NCBI GenBank assembly: GCA_016868585.1
Contig: VGGR01000006.1
Location: 1-64,000, forward strand
Length of the DNA stretch: 64,000 bases
Source of the DNA: Bacteroidota bacterium
Lineage (GTDB): Bacteria > Bacteroidota > Bacteroidia > Chitinophagales > Chitinophagaceae
Direction of reading: 5' to 3'
Below the pieces are notes generated by a model. It was not told the origin of the DNA, did not search any database, and saw only the letters and a list, made by a program, of their open reading frames with translations. The translations under genes were made by a program, and so were the position numbers. Positions within the stretch are counted from its first letter, which is position 1. Every line of letters starts with the position of its first letter. Shown here piece by piece: positions 18,342 through 27,531 of this stretch.

Positions 18342-20354
18342 GTGAAAGTTTCGACCAACAAGGTAACGGGCGCCGGCCTACTTGTAGCACTGGGAATCAT
18401 CTTTGGAGACATCGGCACCTCTCCGCTTTACGTTTTTAACGCAATTATAGCCAACCGTATTATCACGGAGGAACTAATTTTAGGCGCATTATCCTGTATT
18501 ATCTGGACCTTAACACTGCAGACCACGTTTAAATATGTACTGCTGGTGCTGAGAGCCGATAATCGCGGGGAGGGCGGAACCTTTGCCTTATACGCACTGG
18601 TCAGGCGAAGAAAAAAGTGGTTGGTAATCCCAGCTATGGTTGGCGGAGCCTCACTGCTGGCCGATGGCATTATTACCCCTCCCATTTCTATTACTTCTGC
18701 CATTGAGGGCTTAAAAGAACTGCCTGCACTGGGTATTCATGAAGGAAGCAATACGGTTGTCATCATTGTCATTGCTATTCTGGCCTTGTTCTTTATCCTG
18801 CAACGATTTGGTTCCTCCTCGATAGGACAATTTTTTGGGCCAGTGATGTTTGGTTGGTTCTCCATGCTATTAGTACTTGGTATAGCACATATTTTTGACA
18901 ACCTATCTATCTTCAGAGCAATCAGCCCGCATTATGCTGTAGAATTTTTAAGCTCCTATCCGAATGCATTCTGGATCTTAGGGGCTGTTTTTTTGTGCAC
19001 TACTGGCGCTGAGGCTTTATACAGCGATTTAGGACATTGTGGCAGAAATAATATTCGTATCTCTTGGATCTATGTAAAACTCTGCTTGCTATTGAACTAC
19101 TTAGGACAAGGCGCCTCCTTATTATCACAACAATATCATTTGAACGGCAAAGTCACTAATCTTGTCGATTTTAATACCCCCATCACTGCAGCTATTAGAT
19201 CCCAACTTCAAATCAATGCTTTTTATGACCTAATGCCCCATTGGTTCATTATTCCCGGGGTAATTGTAGCTACTGCTGCTGCCATTATTGCCAGCCAGGC
19301 GATGGTGTCCGGAGCATTTACGTTGGTAAGTGAATCCATGAGACTGAACTTGTGGCCAAAATTAAAAATCAGGTATCCATCTGAAGAAAAAGGTCAGCTT
19401 TTTATTGCAGCTATTAACTTGATGATGTTCTTGGGTTGTGTTGGGGTGGTTTTATTTTTCCGTAAGTCGTCAAATATGGAAGGGGCGTATGGACTTGCTA
19501 TCATAGTTACGATGATCAGCACTACTATTCTTTTTGGTAATTATTTGGTGCTGCATCGAATCAAATCTTTCTGGATCTATATTTTCTTGGCTAGTTATCT
19601 TATTATAGAAGTATCCTTTTTGATAGCGCTATTAGTAAAATTCATACATGGTGGTTACATCACCGTGTTGATAGGTCTGCTCATTTTTTCTATCATGTTC
19701 GTTTGGTTTAAAGCCAGAAAAATCAAAAATCGGTACATCGAATTTGTAAGGCTTGATCGTTATCTGAAAAAAATTCAGGAATTGAGCAGTGACGTATCAG
19801 TGCCCAAATATGCCACACACTTGATTTACCTGACCAGCGCCAACAACCCTAAGGAGATTGAACATAAGATCATCTACTCGATACTGACTCGTAAACCAAA
19901 GCGAGCAGACGTTTATTGGTTTGTGCATATTGACACCATGGACGACCCCTATACCTGTGACTATAAGGTAACCCATATTATTCCAAACGACATTATTCGG
20001 GTGGATTTCAGGCTTGGTTTCCGGGTGGAACCTCGAATTAATCTGATGTTCAGAAAAGTAGTAGAAGAATTAGTAACCAATCAGGAGGTGACTATTACCA
20101 GCCGATACGAGAGCCTTTCTCAAAGCAAAGTGGTTGGAGATTTTCAGTTTATGGTAATGGAAAAATACTTAAGCCAAGACAACGAATTGCCTTTCATTGA
20201 AAAAGTAATCATGCAGTTTTATTTTTGGTTAAAGGAGCAGTGCTTATCCGAAGAAAAAGGGTTTGGTTTGGACCAAGCAAATGTTTTTGTCGAGAAATTT
20301 CCATTGATTGTAGCACCCGTTACAAATCTTCGTCTCAAACGCATTGAAAAGTAA
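18342..20354 (+). CDS. kup: Low-affinity potassium transporter Kup
   Basis: 670 aa. The N-terminal motif ALGIIFGDIGTSPLYVF and the following GEGGTFALYAL are diagnostic for the KUP/HAK/KT family of K+ uptake proteins. About twelve membrane helices span residues 10-450 and a hydrophilic cytoplasmic tail follows. The start is GTG at 18342, only 4 bp after a -7-like element. Two alpha/beta hydrolase genes follow at 3 bp and by 1-bp overlap, so the three are likely one operon. Confidence 0.95.
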   Translation: MKVSTNKVTGAGLLVALGIIFGDIGTSPLYVFNAIIANRIITEELILGALSCIIWTLTLQTTFKYVLLVLRADNRGEGGTFALYALVRRRKKWLVIPAMVGGASLLADGIITPPISITSAIEGLKELPALGIHEGSNTVVIIVIAILALFFILQRFGSSSIGQFFGPVMFGWFSMLLVLGIAHIFDNLSIFRAISPHYAVEFLSSYPNAFWILGAVFLCTTGAEALYSDLGHCGRNNIRISWIYVKLCLLLNYLGQGASLLSQQYHLNGKVTNLVDFNTPITAAIRSQLQINAFYDLMPHWFIIPGVIVATAAAIIASQAMVSGAFTLVSESMRLNLWPKLKIRYPSEEKGQLFIAAINLMMFLGCVGVVLFFRKSSNMEGAYGLAIIVTMISTTILFGNYLVLHRIKSFWIYIFLASYLIIEVSFLIALLVKFIHGGYITVLIGLLIFSIMFVWFKARKIKNRYIEFVRLDRYLKKIQELSSDVSVPKYATHLIYLTSANNPKEIEHKIIYSILTRKPKRADVYWFVHIDTMDDPYTCDYKVTHIIPNDIIRVDFRLGFRVEPRINLMFRKVVEELVTNQEVTITSRYESLSQSKVVGDFQFMVMEKYLSQDNELPFIEKVIMQFYFWLKEQCLSEEKGFGLDQANVFVEKFPLIVAPVTNLRLKRIEK

Positions 20355-20357
20355 TTT

Positions 20358-21149
20358 ATGATACCCACATTCTTGTGGTATATCCTGGGAACCATCTTTC
20401 TACTTTCCATCTTGGTCTATGTGCTACAGGAAAAATTTATTTTCCGTCCTGAAATCTTAAAAGCGGACTTTACTTTTAAGTATCAATTACCATTCAAGGA
20501 ATATTTTTTTGACAGCGCCCCCGGAGTCCGGATCAATGGATTACATTTCTATAGAGAAAATCCAAAAGGGTTGATCCTCTATTTTCATGGAAATACCCGA
20601 AGCATCAAAGGATGGGCACGTTATGCAAAAGATTTTTACCGGTACAATTACGACGTGGTATTAGTTGACTATAGAGGTTTTGGAAAAAGCACGGGCAAAC
20701 GAAACGAAAAAGAGATGCTCAAGGATATGCAATACGTGTATGATCGGTTAAGCGAAAAATATCCTGAGGACCATTTGATTATTTACGGCAGAAGTTTGGG
20801 AAGCGGGTTTGCTACAAAAATTGCATCAGATAATAATCCTCGTTACCTGATATTGGATGCACCCTACTTCAATTTTAAGAAAGTCATTGAACGGTTTTTG
20901 CCTTTTTTACCGGTAAGATTGGTGCTTCGCTATCACTTACGGACTGACAAATGGTTGCCACTGATAAAATGCCACACCTATATCATACATGGAACCCGTG
21001 ACAAACTGATACCCATCCGACATAGTATTGCCTTGCAAGCGCAACATCATCTTAAAACCACGTTGATTCGTATAGAAGGTGGCGGACACAACAATCTTCC
21101 TTCCTTTGATGAATATCACAATTTTATACGCGATATCCTGAAATATTGA
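20358..21149 (+). CDS. Membrane-anchored alpha/beta hydrolase (first of pair)
   Basis: 263 aa. One N-terminal membrane helix (about residues 5-23) is followed by an alpha/beta-hydrolase fold. The oxyanion region LYFHGN, the nucleophile elbow GRSLGSG and the C-terminal catalytic histidine in GGGHNNLPS are visible, with the acid likely in HGTRDKLIP. The pattern resembles the ABHD17/Bem46-like group, whose bacterial substrates are unknown. It is a paralogue of the next gene, and its stop overlaps that gene's start by one base. Confidence 0.85.
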   Translation: MIPTFLWYILGTIFLLSILVYVLQEKFIFRPEILKADFTFKYQLPFKEYFFDSAPGVRINGLHFYRENPKGLILYFHGNTRSIKGWARYAKDFYRYNYDVVLVDYRGFGKSTGKRNEKEMLKDMQYVYDRLSEKYPEDHLIIYGRSLGSGFATKIASDNNPRYLILDAPYFNFKKVIERFLPFLPVRLVLRYHLRTDKWLPLIKCHTYIIHGTRDKLIPIRHSIALQAQHHLKTTLIRIEGGGHNNLPSFDEYHNFIRDILKY

Positions 21150-21976
21150 TGACAGTAAGATATTTTTATGCTCAATTCCTCAGGTGGAGAAGACCCATAG
21201 GTTGGTTACTACTTCTTTATTTGCTAGCCGGATGGATCTTTTATGCCAATCAGGATGCCTTCATCTTTCGGGCCCGTGTTATCCACGCTGATAAAAATGT
21301 AGCTATCCATGCTCCACATAAGGAGATAACCATCCCCATTGATCAAGTAGATACTTTACACCTGATTCGTTTTATAGCCAATAAAGCGCCTGCCCGTGGT
21401 GTTGTACTATATTTTCACGGCAATCGGGAAAATGTGGAATGGTATGCACCCAAAGCTGATTTATTCACACGGGAGGGATATGAAGTATTGATGATGGACT
21501 ATCCGGGCTATGGAAAAAGCAGAGGTGAAAGATCGGAGTATAAAATTTATCAATGGGCAACCTGGGTCTATCAGTTGGCCAGCAAACAGTTCGACTCCAA
21601 AGAGATTATTATTTACGGTAAGAGTTTGGGTACTGGCATTGCCGCTTACCTGGCCTCAAAAAAAGATTGCAGACAGCTTATCCTTGAAACACCTTACACA
21701 AATTTTCCAGCGGTATTTTCTTATTATGCCCCCATTTATCCCTATAAAACTTTATTACAGTATCAGTTTCCTACTGAACAATTTTTAGAACAGGTGGAGG
21801 CACCTATTCAAATCTTACACGGCACCAATGATTTTGTAATCCCCCACCAACATTCCTTAAGGTTGGCTAAACGGAAGAAAGGAATAACGCTATTGATCAT
21901 TAAAGGAGGAGCACACAATAACTTATTCAATTTTCAATTAACCAGAACAACGTTGAAAAAATGGCTTTCCCATTGA
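21149..21976 (+). CDS. Membrane-anchored alpha/beta hydrolase (second of pair)
   Basis: 275 aa from the ATG at 21149, whose A is the last base of the preceding TGA stop; a TTG three bases upstream is also in frame. The architecture copies the upstream gene: an N-terminal membrane helix, LYFHGN, the nucleophile elbow GKSLGTG, an acid in HGTNDFVIP and a histidine in GGAHNNLFN. The proteins are clear tandem paralogues but have diverged well beyond recent duplication. The stop abuts the convergent LD-carboxypeptidase gene. Confidence 0.85.
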   Translation: MTVRYFYAQFLRWRRPIGWLLLLYLLAGWIFYANQDAFIFRARVIHADKNVAIHAPHKEITIPIDQVDTLHLIRFIANKAPARGVVLYFHGNRENVEWYAPKADLFTREGYEVLMMDYPGYGKSRGERSEYKIYQWATWVYQLASKQFDSKEIIIYGKSLGTGIAAYLASKKDCRQLILETPYTNFPAVFSYYAPIYPYKTLLQYQFPTEQFLEQVEAPIQILHGTNDFVIPHQHSLRLAKRKKGITLLIIKGGAHNNLFNFQLTRTTLKKWLSH

Positions 21977-22882
21977 TCACTCGGCAAGCAACGCACCCGT
22001 AGCATCTACACGTAAACTATAGGTAGCCCCTACTTTTAATGCAATATTTCTTTCCGAATGACTTACCGGAAAATCAAAGCAAACAGGATAAGCATATTCA
22101 GCCACTGCCTCCTGAATTATAGCATAGGCAGATTTGCCAAATGGCCGTTCCGAATCCTTGCAATCCGTAAAACCTCCCACAATGAGTCCGGCAAGTGACT
22201 GCAGCTTTCCACTTCTTTTATATTGGTAAAGCATGCGATCAATATTGTACAATTGCTCCCCCACATCCTCGATAAATAGAATTTTTCCGGCAGTATCCAG
22301 GTCAGAAGAACTACCAACCAAATGTGCTAACAAAGCTAAGTTTCCCCCCACCAATGATGCCGTTACCGTTCCAAATCGATTAAATGAATGATCGGGAGCT
22401 GAGCAGGCAAAACTGATTCCTTCCAATGCTTCCTTTAAAGATTGGACGTATTCACTTTTCCAACCCTCCCCGTTAAAAGTAGTTGCCATAGGGCCGTGTA
22501 AAGTAACCACCTGTTGATGGCGATGTATATGCGCATGCAGTATGGTAATATCGCTATACCCAATGATCCATTTCGGGGATTGAACAAACCTTGTAAAATC
22601 AATTTGCTCAATGATACGACCAGTTCCGTAGCCACCCCTGCCGAACAAAATTGCTTTCACTGTAGGGTCGTCAAGCATCCGTTGCAAATCGGACAATCGT
22701 TCTTGATCAGTTCCGGAAAAATAAGTCTGCGAACTACCGCCAATAGTTGATCCCTGAATAACCCGGTACCCCCATTGTGCAAGTACTTCAACACAAGTTT
22801 GCACCGCTGCAGCAGGCAAATAACCAGCTGGACAAACTAATCCTATGGTATCTCCGGGATCTAAGTAATTGGGTGTAATCAT
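21977..22882 (-). CDS. LD-carboxypeptidase (peptidase family S66)
   Basis: 301 aa from the ATG at 22882; the longer frame to 22969 has no family-like N-terminus and would run into the metG start region. S66 peptidases cut the terminal D-alanine from the muropeptide tetrapeptide during peptidoglycan recycling. The nucleophile serine is in GYSDIT, the glutamate in FIEDVGEQLYNIDRM, and the histidine in FPVSHSERN. The motif GRGGYGTGRI is also typical. It is monocistronic and divergent from metG. Confidence 0.92.
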   Translation of the reverse strand: MITPNYLDPGDTIGLVCPAGYLPAAAVQTCVEVLAQWGYRVIQGSTIGGSSQTYFSGTDQERLSDLQRMLDDPTVKAILFGRGGYGTGRIIEQIDFTRFVQSPKWIIGYSDITILHAHIHRHQQVVTLHGPMATTFNGEGWKSEYVQSLKEALEGISFACSAPDHSFNRFGTVTASLVGGNLALLAHLVGSSSDLDTAGKILFIEDVGEQLYNIDRMLYQYKRSGKLQSLAGLIVGGFTDCKDSERPFGKSAYAIIQEAVAEYAYPVCFDFPVSHSERNIALKVGATYSLRVDATGALLAE

Positions 22883-22919
22883 ACAAGGAATACCATAAAG
22901 GTAATACCTGCATTGTATT

Positions 22920-22949
22920 TTGGGTAAGCCTTGGTTTCCGGTATTTTTG
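22920..22949 (+). promoter_or_regulatory. Promoter of metG: TTG, 19 bp, TATTTTTG
   Basis: TTG at 22920-22922 and TATTTTTG at 22942-22949 match the -33/-7 pattern. The -7 element ends 6 bp before the metG ATG, again predicting a very short or absent leader. Confidence 0.45.
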
Positions 22950-22955
22950 CACCAC

Positions 22956-24683
22956 ATGTCTGCCCCCAAACGATATTTAGTTACTTCCGCATTACCCTAC
23001 GCAAACGGGTTAAAACATATTGGACATCTTGCCGGTGCGTATATTCCAGCAGATATCTATGTCCGTTATTTACGTGCACAAAAAAGAGAGGTTGTTTTTG
23101 TATGTGGCAGCGACGAGCACGGCACTGCCATTCCCATCCAGGCAAAGAAAGAAGGCTCAACCCCACAAGCAACAATCGATAAATATCACCAGGCGCTCAA
23201 AGAGGATTTTGAGAACCTATCGGTGAGTTTTGATGTTTATCACAGAACCAGTGAGTCGCTGCATCACGAAACAGCCTCCACATTTTTCACCCATCTATTG
23301 GAAAAAGGGGCATTGATTACACAAGAAAGCGAACAGTATTACGATACAGTCTCTAAAACATTTTTAGCCGATCGTTACATCAAGGGCACTTGTCCTCATT
23401 GCAAAAGTGATCAAGCTTACGGAGATCAATGTGAAACTTGTGGGCGCACCCTAAGTCCCGATGAATTAATCAATCCGGTTAGTACACTCAGCGGAGCAAC
23501 TCTTCAAAAGAAAAAAACCATGCATTGGTATCTTCCGCTAAATCAACATGAGGATTTTTTAAGAAATTGGATCTTAGGCGAGCATGCCAAGGACTGGCGT
23601 CCCACTGTTGTTGGTCAATGCAAAAGTTGGATCGAGGGAGGTTTGCAACCTCGTGCAGTTACCAGGGACTTAGACTGGGGGGTAAAGCTTCCAGATTCAA
23701 TACCCGGAGGTGCAGGTAAAGTGTTATATGTATGGTTTGACGCGCCCATCGGGTATATCAGTGCAACCAAACAGTGGGCCCTTGATCATGGAAAGGACTG
23801 GGCTCCTTTCTGGCAGGATAAGGAAACTAAATTGGTTCATTTTATCGGAAAGGATAACATCGTTTTTCATTGTATCATTTTTCCGGTGATGCTAAAATTA
23901 CATGGCTATATTTTACCAGAACAGGTTCCTGCCAATGAATTCCTAAACCTCGAAGGAGACAAGATGAGCACCAGTCGTAACTGGAAGCTTGATATGCGAG
24001 ATTATATCAATGATTTTGTCAAGGCAGCAAATGGAGGAGGGCAATGTGTAGATATGCTTCGATACTACCTGACTCAAATTGCCCCCGAAACAAAAGATAG
24101 TGAGTTTACTTGGAAGGGATATCAGGATGCCGTCAATAGCGAGTTGGTTGCCATCTTTGGCAATTTTGTAAATCGCACCTGGGTGTTGAACCATAAACTT
24201 TGTAATGGAAAAGTTCCACACCTCCATCCCGCTTTATTTGACGAAAACGAACATTCCCTTATTAAAGATATTCAGGCAGCTACCGCGCATATCGGCACGT
24301 TGATTGATCAGTACAAGTTCAAGGATGCTTTGTTTGAAGTAATGAACCTTGCCCGAAAAGGCAATCAATACATGCAGAAGAAAGAGCCGTGGGTACTGGC
24401 AAAACATATAGATACAGATCCCAGTGCGCAAAAACAGATTGACAACTGCTTGCACTTGTGTTTGCAACTAACTGCTAATCTGACAATATTATTCAATCCC
24501 TTTCTGCCTAACACGTCTCTCACACTTTTAAAAATGATGAAAGTGGTGGACCGAATGCTAAACTGGGAAAATGCGGGAAGTCTTAAATTATTGAATGTCG
24601 GATACCCACTTTGTGCTCCTCAACTTCTATTCAGAAAAATCGAAGACACGGAAGTTGCTCAGCAAATTGAAAAACTTCAATAG
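22956..24683 (+). CDS. metG: Methionyl-tRNA synthetase, catalytic part (split from its C-terminal domain)
   Basis: 575 aa from the ATG at 22956; a TTG at 22920 is rejected. The class I signatures are intact: HIGH near residue 20 as KHIGHLAGA, the KMSKS-type loop as DKMSTSR near residue 340, and a zinc knuckle CPHCKS...CETCGR. An alpha-helical anticodon-binding domain ends the protein. Bacteroidota MetG usually continues into a tRNA-binding EMAP-like domain. Here a TAG at 24681-24683 stops the frame and that domain resumes in the same frame 6 bp later as the next gene. It charges tRNA-Met. Confidence 0.93.
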   Translation: MSAPKRYLVTSALPYANGLKHIGHLAGAYIPADIYVRYLRAQKREVVFVCGSDEHGTAIPIQAKKEGSTPQATIDKYHQALKEDFENLSVSFDVYHRTSESLHHETASTFFTHLLEKGALITQESEQYYDTVSKTFLADRYIKGTCPHCKSDQAYGDQCETCGRTLSPDELINPVSTLSGATLQKKKTMHWYLPLNQHEDFLRNWILGEHAKDWRPTVVGQCKSWIEGGLQPRAVTRDLDWGVKLPDSIPGGAGKVLYVWFDAPIGYISATKQWALDHGKDWAPFWQDKETKLVHFIGKDNIVFHCIIFPVMLKLHGYILPEQVPANEFLNLEGDKMSTSRNWKLDMRDYINDFVKAANGGGQCVDMLRYYLTQIAPETKDSEFTWKGYQDAVNSELVAIFGNFVNRTWVLNHKLCNGKVPHLHPALFDENEHSLIKDIQAATAHIGTLIDQYKFKDALFEVMNLARKGNQYMQKKEPWVLAKHIDTDPSAQKQIDNCLHLCLQLTANLTILFNPFLPNTSLTLLKMMKVVDRMLNWENAGSLKLLNVGYPLCAPQLLFRKIEDTEVAQQIEKLQ

Positions 24684-24689
24684 GGAAAA

Positions 24690-25073
24690 ATGTCATCCGC
24701 CACAACCCCTGTCTCTACTGAAAAAAATACTGGTACAACCAGCAAACCCATGATTCAATATGAAGATTTTGCAAAATTAGATTTGCGCTCAGGCATTATT
24801 CGAAAGGCTGAAAAAGTCAAAAAAGCAGATAAGCTGCTGAAATTGGAGGTTGAGTTGCAAGAGGGAAATCGTGTGATCGTAAGTGGGATTGCTGAGTACT
24901 ATCAGCCCTCTGAAATAATTGGAAAACAAGTAACCGTTGTAAGCAACCTGGCCCCTCGAAAAATGAGAGGAATAGAGAGCAACGGGATGATCCTAATGGC
25001 AACTGACAAGAACGGGAAACTCCATTTTGTTCAACCGGAGAATCCAATCGAGCCAGGTTCACAAATAAGTTAA
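24690..25073 (+). CDS. EMAP/Trbp111-like tRNA-binding protein (detached MetG C-terminal domain)
   Basis: 127 aa. A low-complexity Ser/Thr linker (about residues 1-20) precedes an OB-fold tRNA-binding domain with FAKLDLRSGII, VSGIAEYYQPSE and NLAPRKMRGIESNGM, the motifs of Trbp111 and of the MetG C-terminus. It lies in the same reading frame as metG, separated only by TAG and two codons. It may act as a separate tRNA-binding partner of MetG, or be made by readthrough as one polypeptide. The ATG at 24690 is directly preceded by GGGAAAA. Confidence 0.85.
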   Translation: MSSATTPVSTEKNTGTTSKPMIQYEDFAKLDLRSGIIRKAEKVKKADKLLKLEVELQEGNRVIVSGIAEYYQPSEIIGKQVTVVSNLAPRKMRGIESNGMILMATDKNGKLHFVQPENPIEPGSQIS

Positions 25074-25123
25074 GCAATAAAGTTTTGGGCTCACGCTAAA
25101 TGGGTTAACTTAGCATTAGTAAA

Positions 25124-25139
25124 TTAGTTGCATAACTAA
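25124..25139. promoter_or_regulatory. MarR-like operator palindrome upstream of the fadJ-like gene
   Basis: TTAGTT-GCAT-AACTAA is a perfect inverted repeat of six-base arms with a four-base centre, 10 bp before the GTG start at 25150. Its core TAGTTGCATAACTA resembles MarR-family operators. No regulator gene lies next to it. Confidence 0.4.
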
Positions 25140-25149
25140 CTATTTAACT

Positions 25150-27531
25150 GTGAGCAAGCGTTTTATTAAAAAAGTAGCCGTGTTGGGAAGTGGGGTAATG
25201 GGTTCCCGTATAGCCTGTCATTTTGCAGGCACAGGACATCAGGTGTTATTATTGGATATTGCCCCGGCCAACTTACCGGCAGATGCCCCTACTCCTCTAA
25301 AAAATAAAATTGTAAACGATTCGCTTCAGGCAGCCTTAAAGTCCTCTCCGGCTCCTCTGTACGAAAAACATTTTTCAAAAAATATACAGACAGGGAATTT
25401 TGACGACAACCTCTCGGACATATCAGCGGCTGACTGGATCATTGAAGTAGTAGTTGAGCAATTGGAAATAAAAAAACAATTATTTGAAAAAGTAGAGAAG
25501 TATCGCAAATCCGGAACCCTGATCAGTTCAAACACATCCGGTATTCCTATCCATGCCATGCTGGACGGACGGAGTGAAGATTTTAAAAAACACTTTTGCG
25601 GCACACACTTTTTTAATCCCCCACGCTATTTGCGTTTATTAGAAATAATACCCACCGCTCACACCGACCTTGACATAGTAGATTTTTTAATGAGCTATGG
25701 CGACAAAAAACTGGGCAAAACCACCGTATTGTGCAAGGACACCCCAGCTTTTATTGCTAACCGTATTGGCGTTTTTAGCCTGATGGCCATCATGCATATA
25801 AAAGAAAAGCTACACTTAAGTGTTGATGAAATAGATGCATTAACCGGACCCATTGTTGGCAGGCCAAAATCAGCAACCTTTAGAACAGCAGATGTGGTGG
25901 GCATTGATACACTGGTCAAGGTAGCCCAAGGAGTGGTTCAAAATTGTCCTCAAGATGAGTCTCGGCATTTGTTTAAAATACCGGTCTGGCTAGAAAAAAT
26001 GGTTGCCAATCAATGGCTGGGCGATAAAACCGGAAAGGGATTTTTTCAGAAAACCAAAACAAAAGAAGGAAAAAAAGAAATCCTTACGCTGGACTTGGAA
26101 ACACTGGAGTATAAACCAAGGCAAAAACCAAAATTCCCTTCTCTAAATGCGGCCAAGCAGCTGGAAGATTTACTAAGCCGTATTAAACTTTTGCACCACG
26201 CAACGGATAAAGCGGGCAACTTTTTCCAGCTATTACATGCTCATTTATTTTCTTACATAGGACTTCGCATACCTGAAATTAGCGATAAACTTTATCAGGT
26301 TGATGATGCGATGAAAACTGGCTTTGGCTGGGAAATTGGGGCCTTTGAAACCTGGGACCTATTGGGCGTTGAGTCACTGATGAACTGCCTGGAAAAATTC
26401 CAACTCCCTGTAGCACCTTGGATCAAGAAAATGGTGGAAACAGGAAACCATCAATTTTATAAAACTGAAAATGGCCAGCGTTATTGCTATGACCCCCTCA
26501 CGCATGACTACAAAGCATTACCAGGTGCTGAGGAATTTATAATGATTAGTCATCGTCAAGATAAAACAGTATGGAAAAATGCAAGTTGCAAGCTGGTTGA
26601 TCTGGGCGACGAGGTATTAGGACTGCAGTGGAATACAAAAATGGGAAGTATTGGCGGTGAGGTGCTATCCGGTATTCAAACTGCTATTGAAAAAGCAGAA
26701 GCCAACTGCAAAGGGCTTGTTATTGCGAACGAAGGTCCTAATTTTTCTGCAGGTGCCAATGTGGGCATGATCTTTATGCTGGCCACTGAGCAGGAATTCG
26801 AAGAGTTGAATTTAGCAATCCGCTTTTTTCAACAGACCATGATGCGTGTACGCTATTCCAATGTACCTGTGGTTGTGGCTCCACATGGATTAACGTTAGG
26901 AGGTGGTTGCGAGTTGAATTTACATGCAGACAGGTGCTTTCCATCAGCGGAAACCTATGCGGGACTTGTAGAGTTGGGAGTAGGGCTCATTCCTGGGGGA
27001 GGCGGTACAAAAGAATTTGTGGTACGGGCCGGCAAAGAAATGCATATGGACGAACCTGAGATGAATACATTAAAAAACAGGTTCATGACCATTGCAACGG
27101 CAAAAGTTGGCACTTCTGCGCAAGAAGCTTTTTCATTAGGGATATATAGACAGGGTATAGATGAAATTGTTTTGAACCCTAACCGCAGAGTAGCCTATGC
27201 CAAGCAAGCGGTACTGCAACTACACCAAGCCGGATATATCCGACCCCTCGAAGAAACAGCTATACCTGTGTTGGGACGCGCAGGGCTGGGTCCATTGCTT
27301 GCAGGAATTCACGCTATGAAAACGGCCGGTTACGCTACGGATCACGACGCATTAGTGGCTAAAAAATTAGCATCGGTTATGTGCGGAGGTGATTTGAGTG
27401 AGCCCACCACCGTTGATGAACAATATTTACTTGACTTGGAAAGAGAAGCTTTTCTTTCCCTTTGTGGGGAGAAGAAAACCTTGGAAAGAATTCAAAGCGT
27501 GTTGACAAGTGGACGACCCATTCGCAATTAA
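25150..27531 (+). CDS. 3-hydroxyacyl-CoA dehydrogenase / enoyl-CoA hydratase fusion
   Basis: 793 aa from a GTG at 25150. The N-terminal half is a 3-hydroxyacyl-CoA dehydrogenase with the NAD motif LGSGVMGSRIA and the HFFNPP active-site segment. The C-terminal third is a crotonase domain with SAGANVGM and the catalytic region ELGVGLIPGGGGT. It catalyses the hydratase and dehydrogenase steps of fatty-acid beta-oxidation. The domain order is the reverse of E. coli FadB and is typical of Bacteroidota. The expected neighbours, a thiolase, an acyl-CoA dehydrogenase and a MarR regulator, are absent here. Confidence 0.93.
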   Translation: MSKRFIKKVAVLGSGVMGSRIACHFAGTGHQVLLLDIAPANLPADAPTPLKNKIVNDSLQAALKSSPAPLYEKHFSKNIQTGNFDDNLSDISAADWIIEVVVEQLEIKKQLFEKVEKYRKSGTLISSNTSGIPIHAMLDGRSEDFKKHFCGTHFFNPPRYLRLLEIIPTAHTDLDIVDFLMSYGDKKLGKTTVLCKDTPAFIANRIGVFSLMAIMHIKEKLHLSVDEIDALTGPIVGRPKSATFRTADVVGIDTLVKVAQGVVQNCPQDESRHLFKIPVWLEKMVANQWLGDKTGKGFFQKTKTKEGKKEILTLDLETLEYKPRQKPKFPSLNAAKQLEDLLSRIKLLHHATDKAGNFFQLLHAHLFSYIGLRIPEISDKLYQVDDAMKTGFGWEIGAFETWDLLGVESLMNCLEKFQLPVAPWIKKMVETGNHQFYKTENGQRYCYDPLTHDYKALPGAEEFIMISHRQDKTVWKNASCKLVDLGDEVLGLQWNTKMGSIGGEVLSGIQTAIEKAEANCKGLVIANEGPNFSAGANVGMIFMLATEQEFEELNLAIRFFQQTMMRVRYSNVPVVVAPHGLTLGGGCELNLHADRCFPSAETYAGLVELGVGLIPGGGGTKEFVVRAGKEMHMDEPEMNTLKNRFMTIATAKVGTSAQEAFSLGIYRQGIDEIVLNPNRRVAYAKQAVLQLHQAGYIRPLEETAIPVLGRAGLGPLLAGIHAMKTAGYATDHDALVAKKLASVMCGGDLSEPTTVDEQYLLDLEREAFLSLCGEKKTLERIQSVLTSGRPIRN

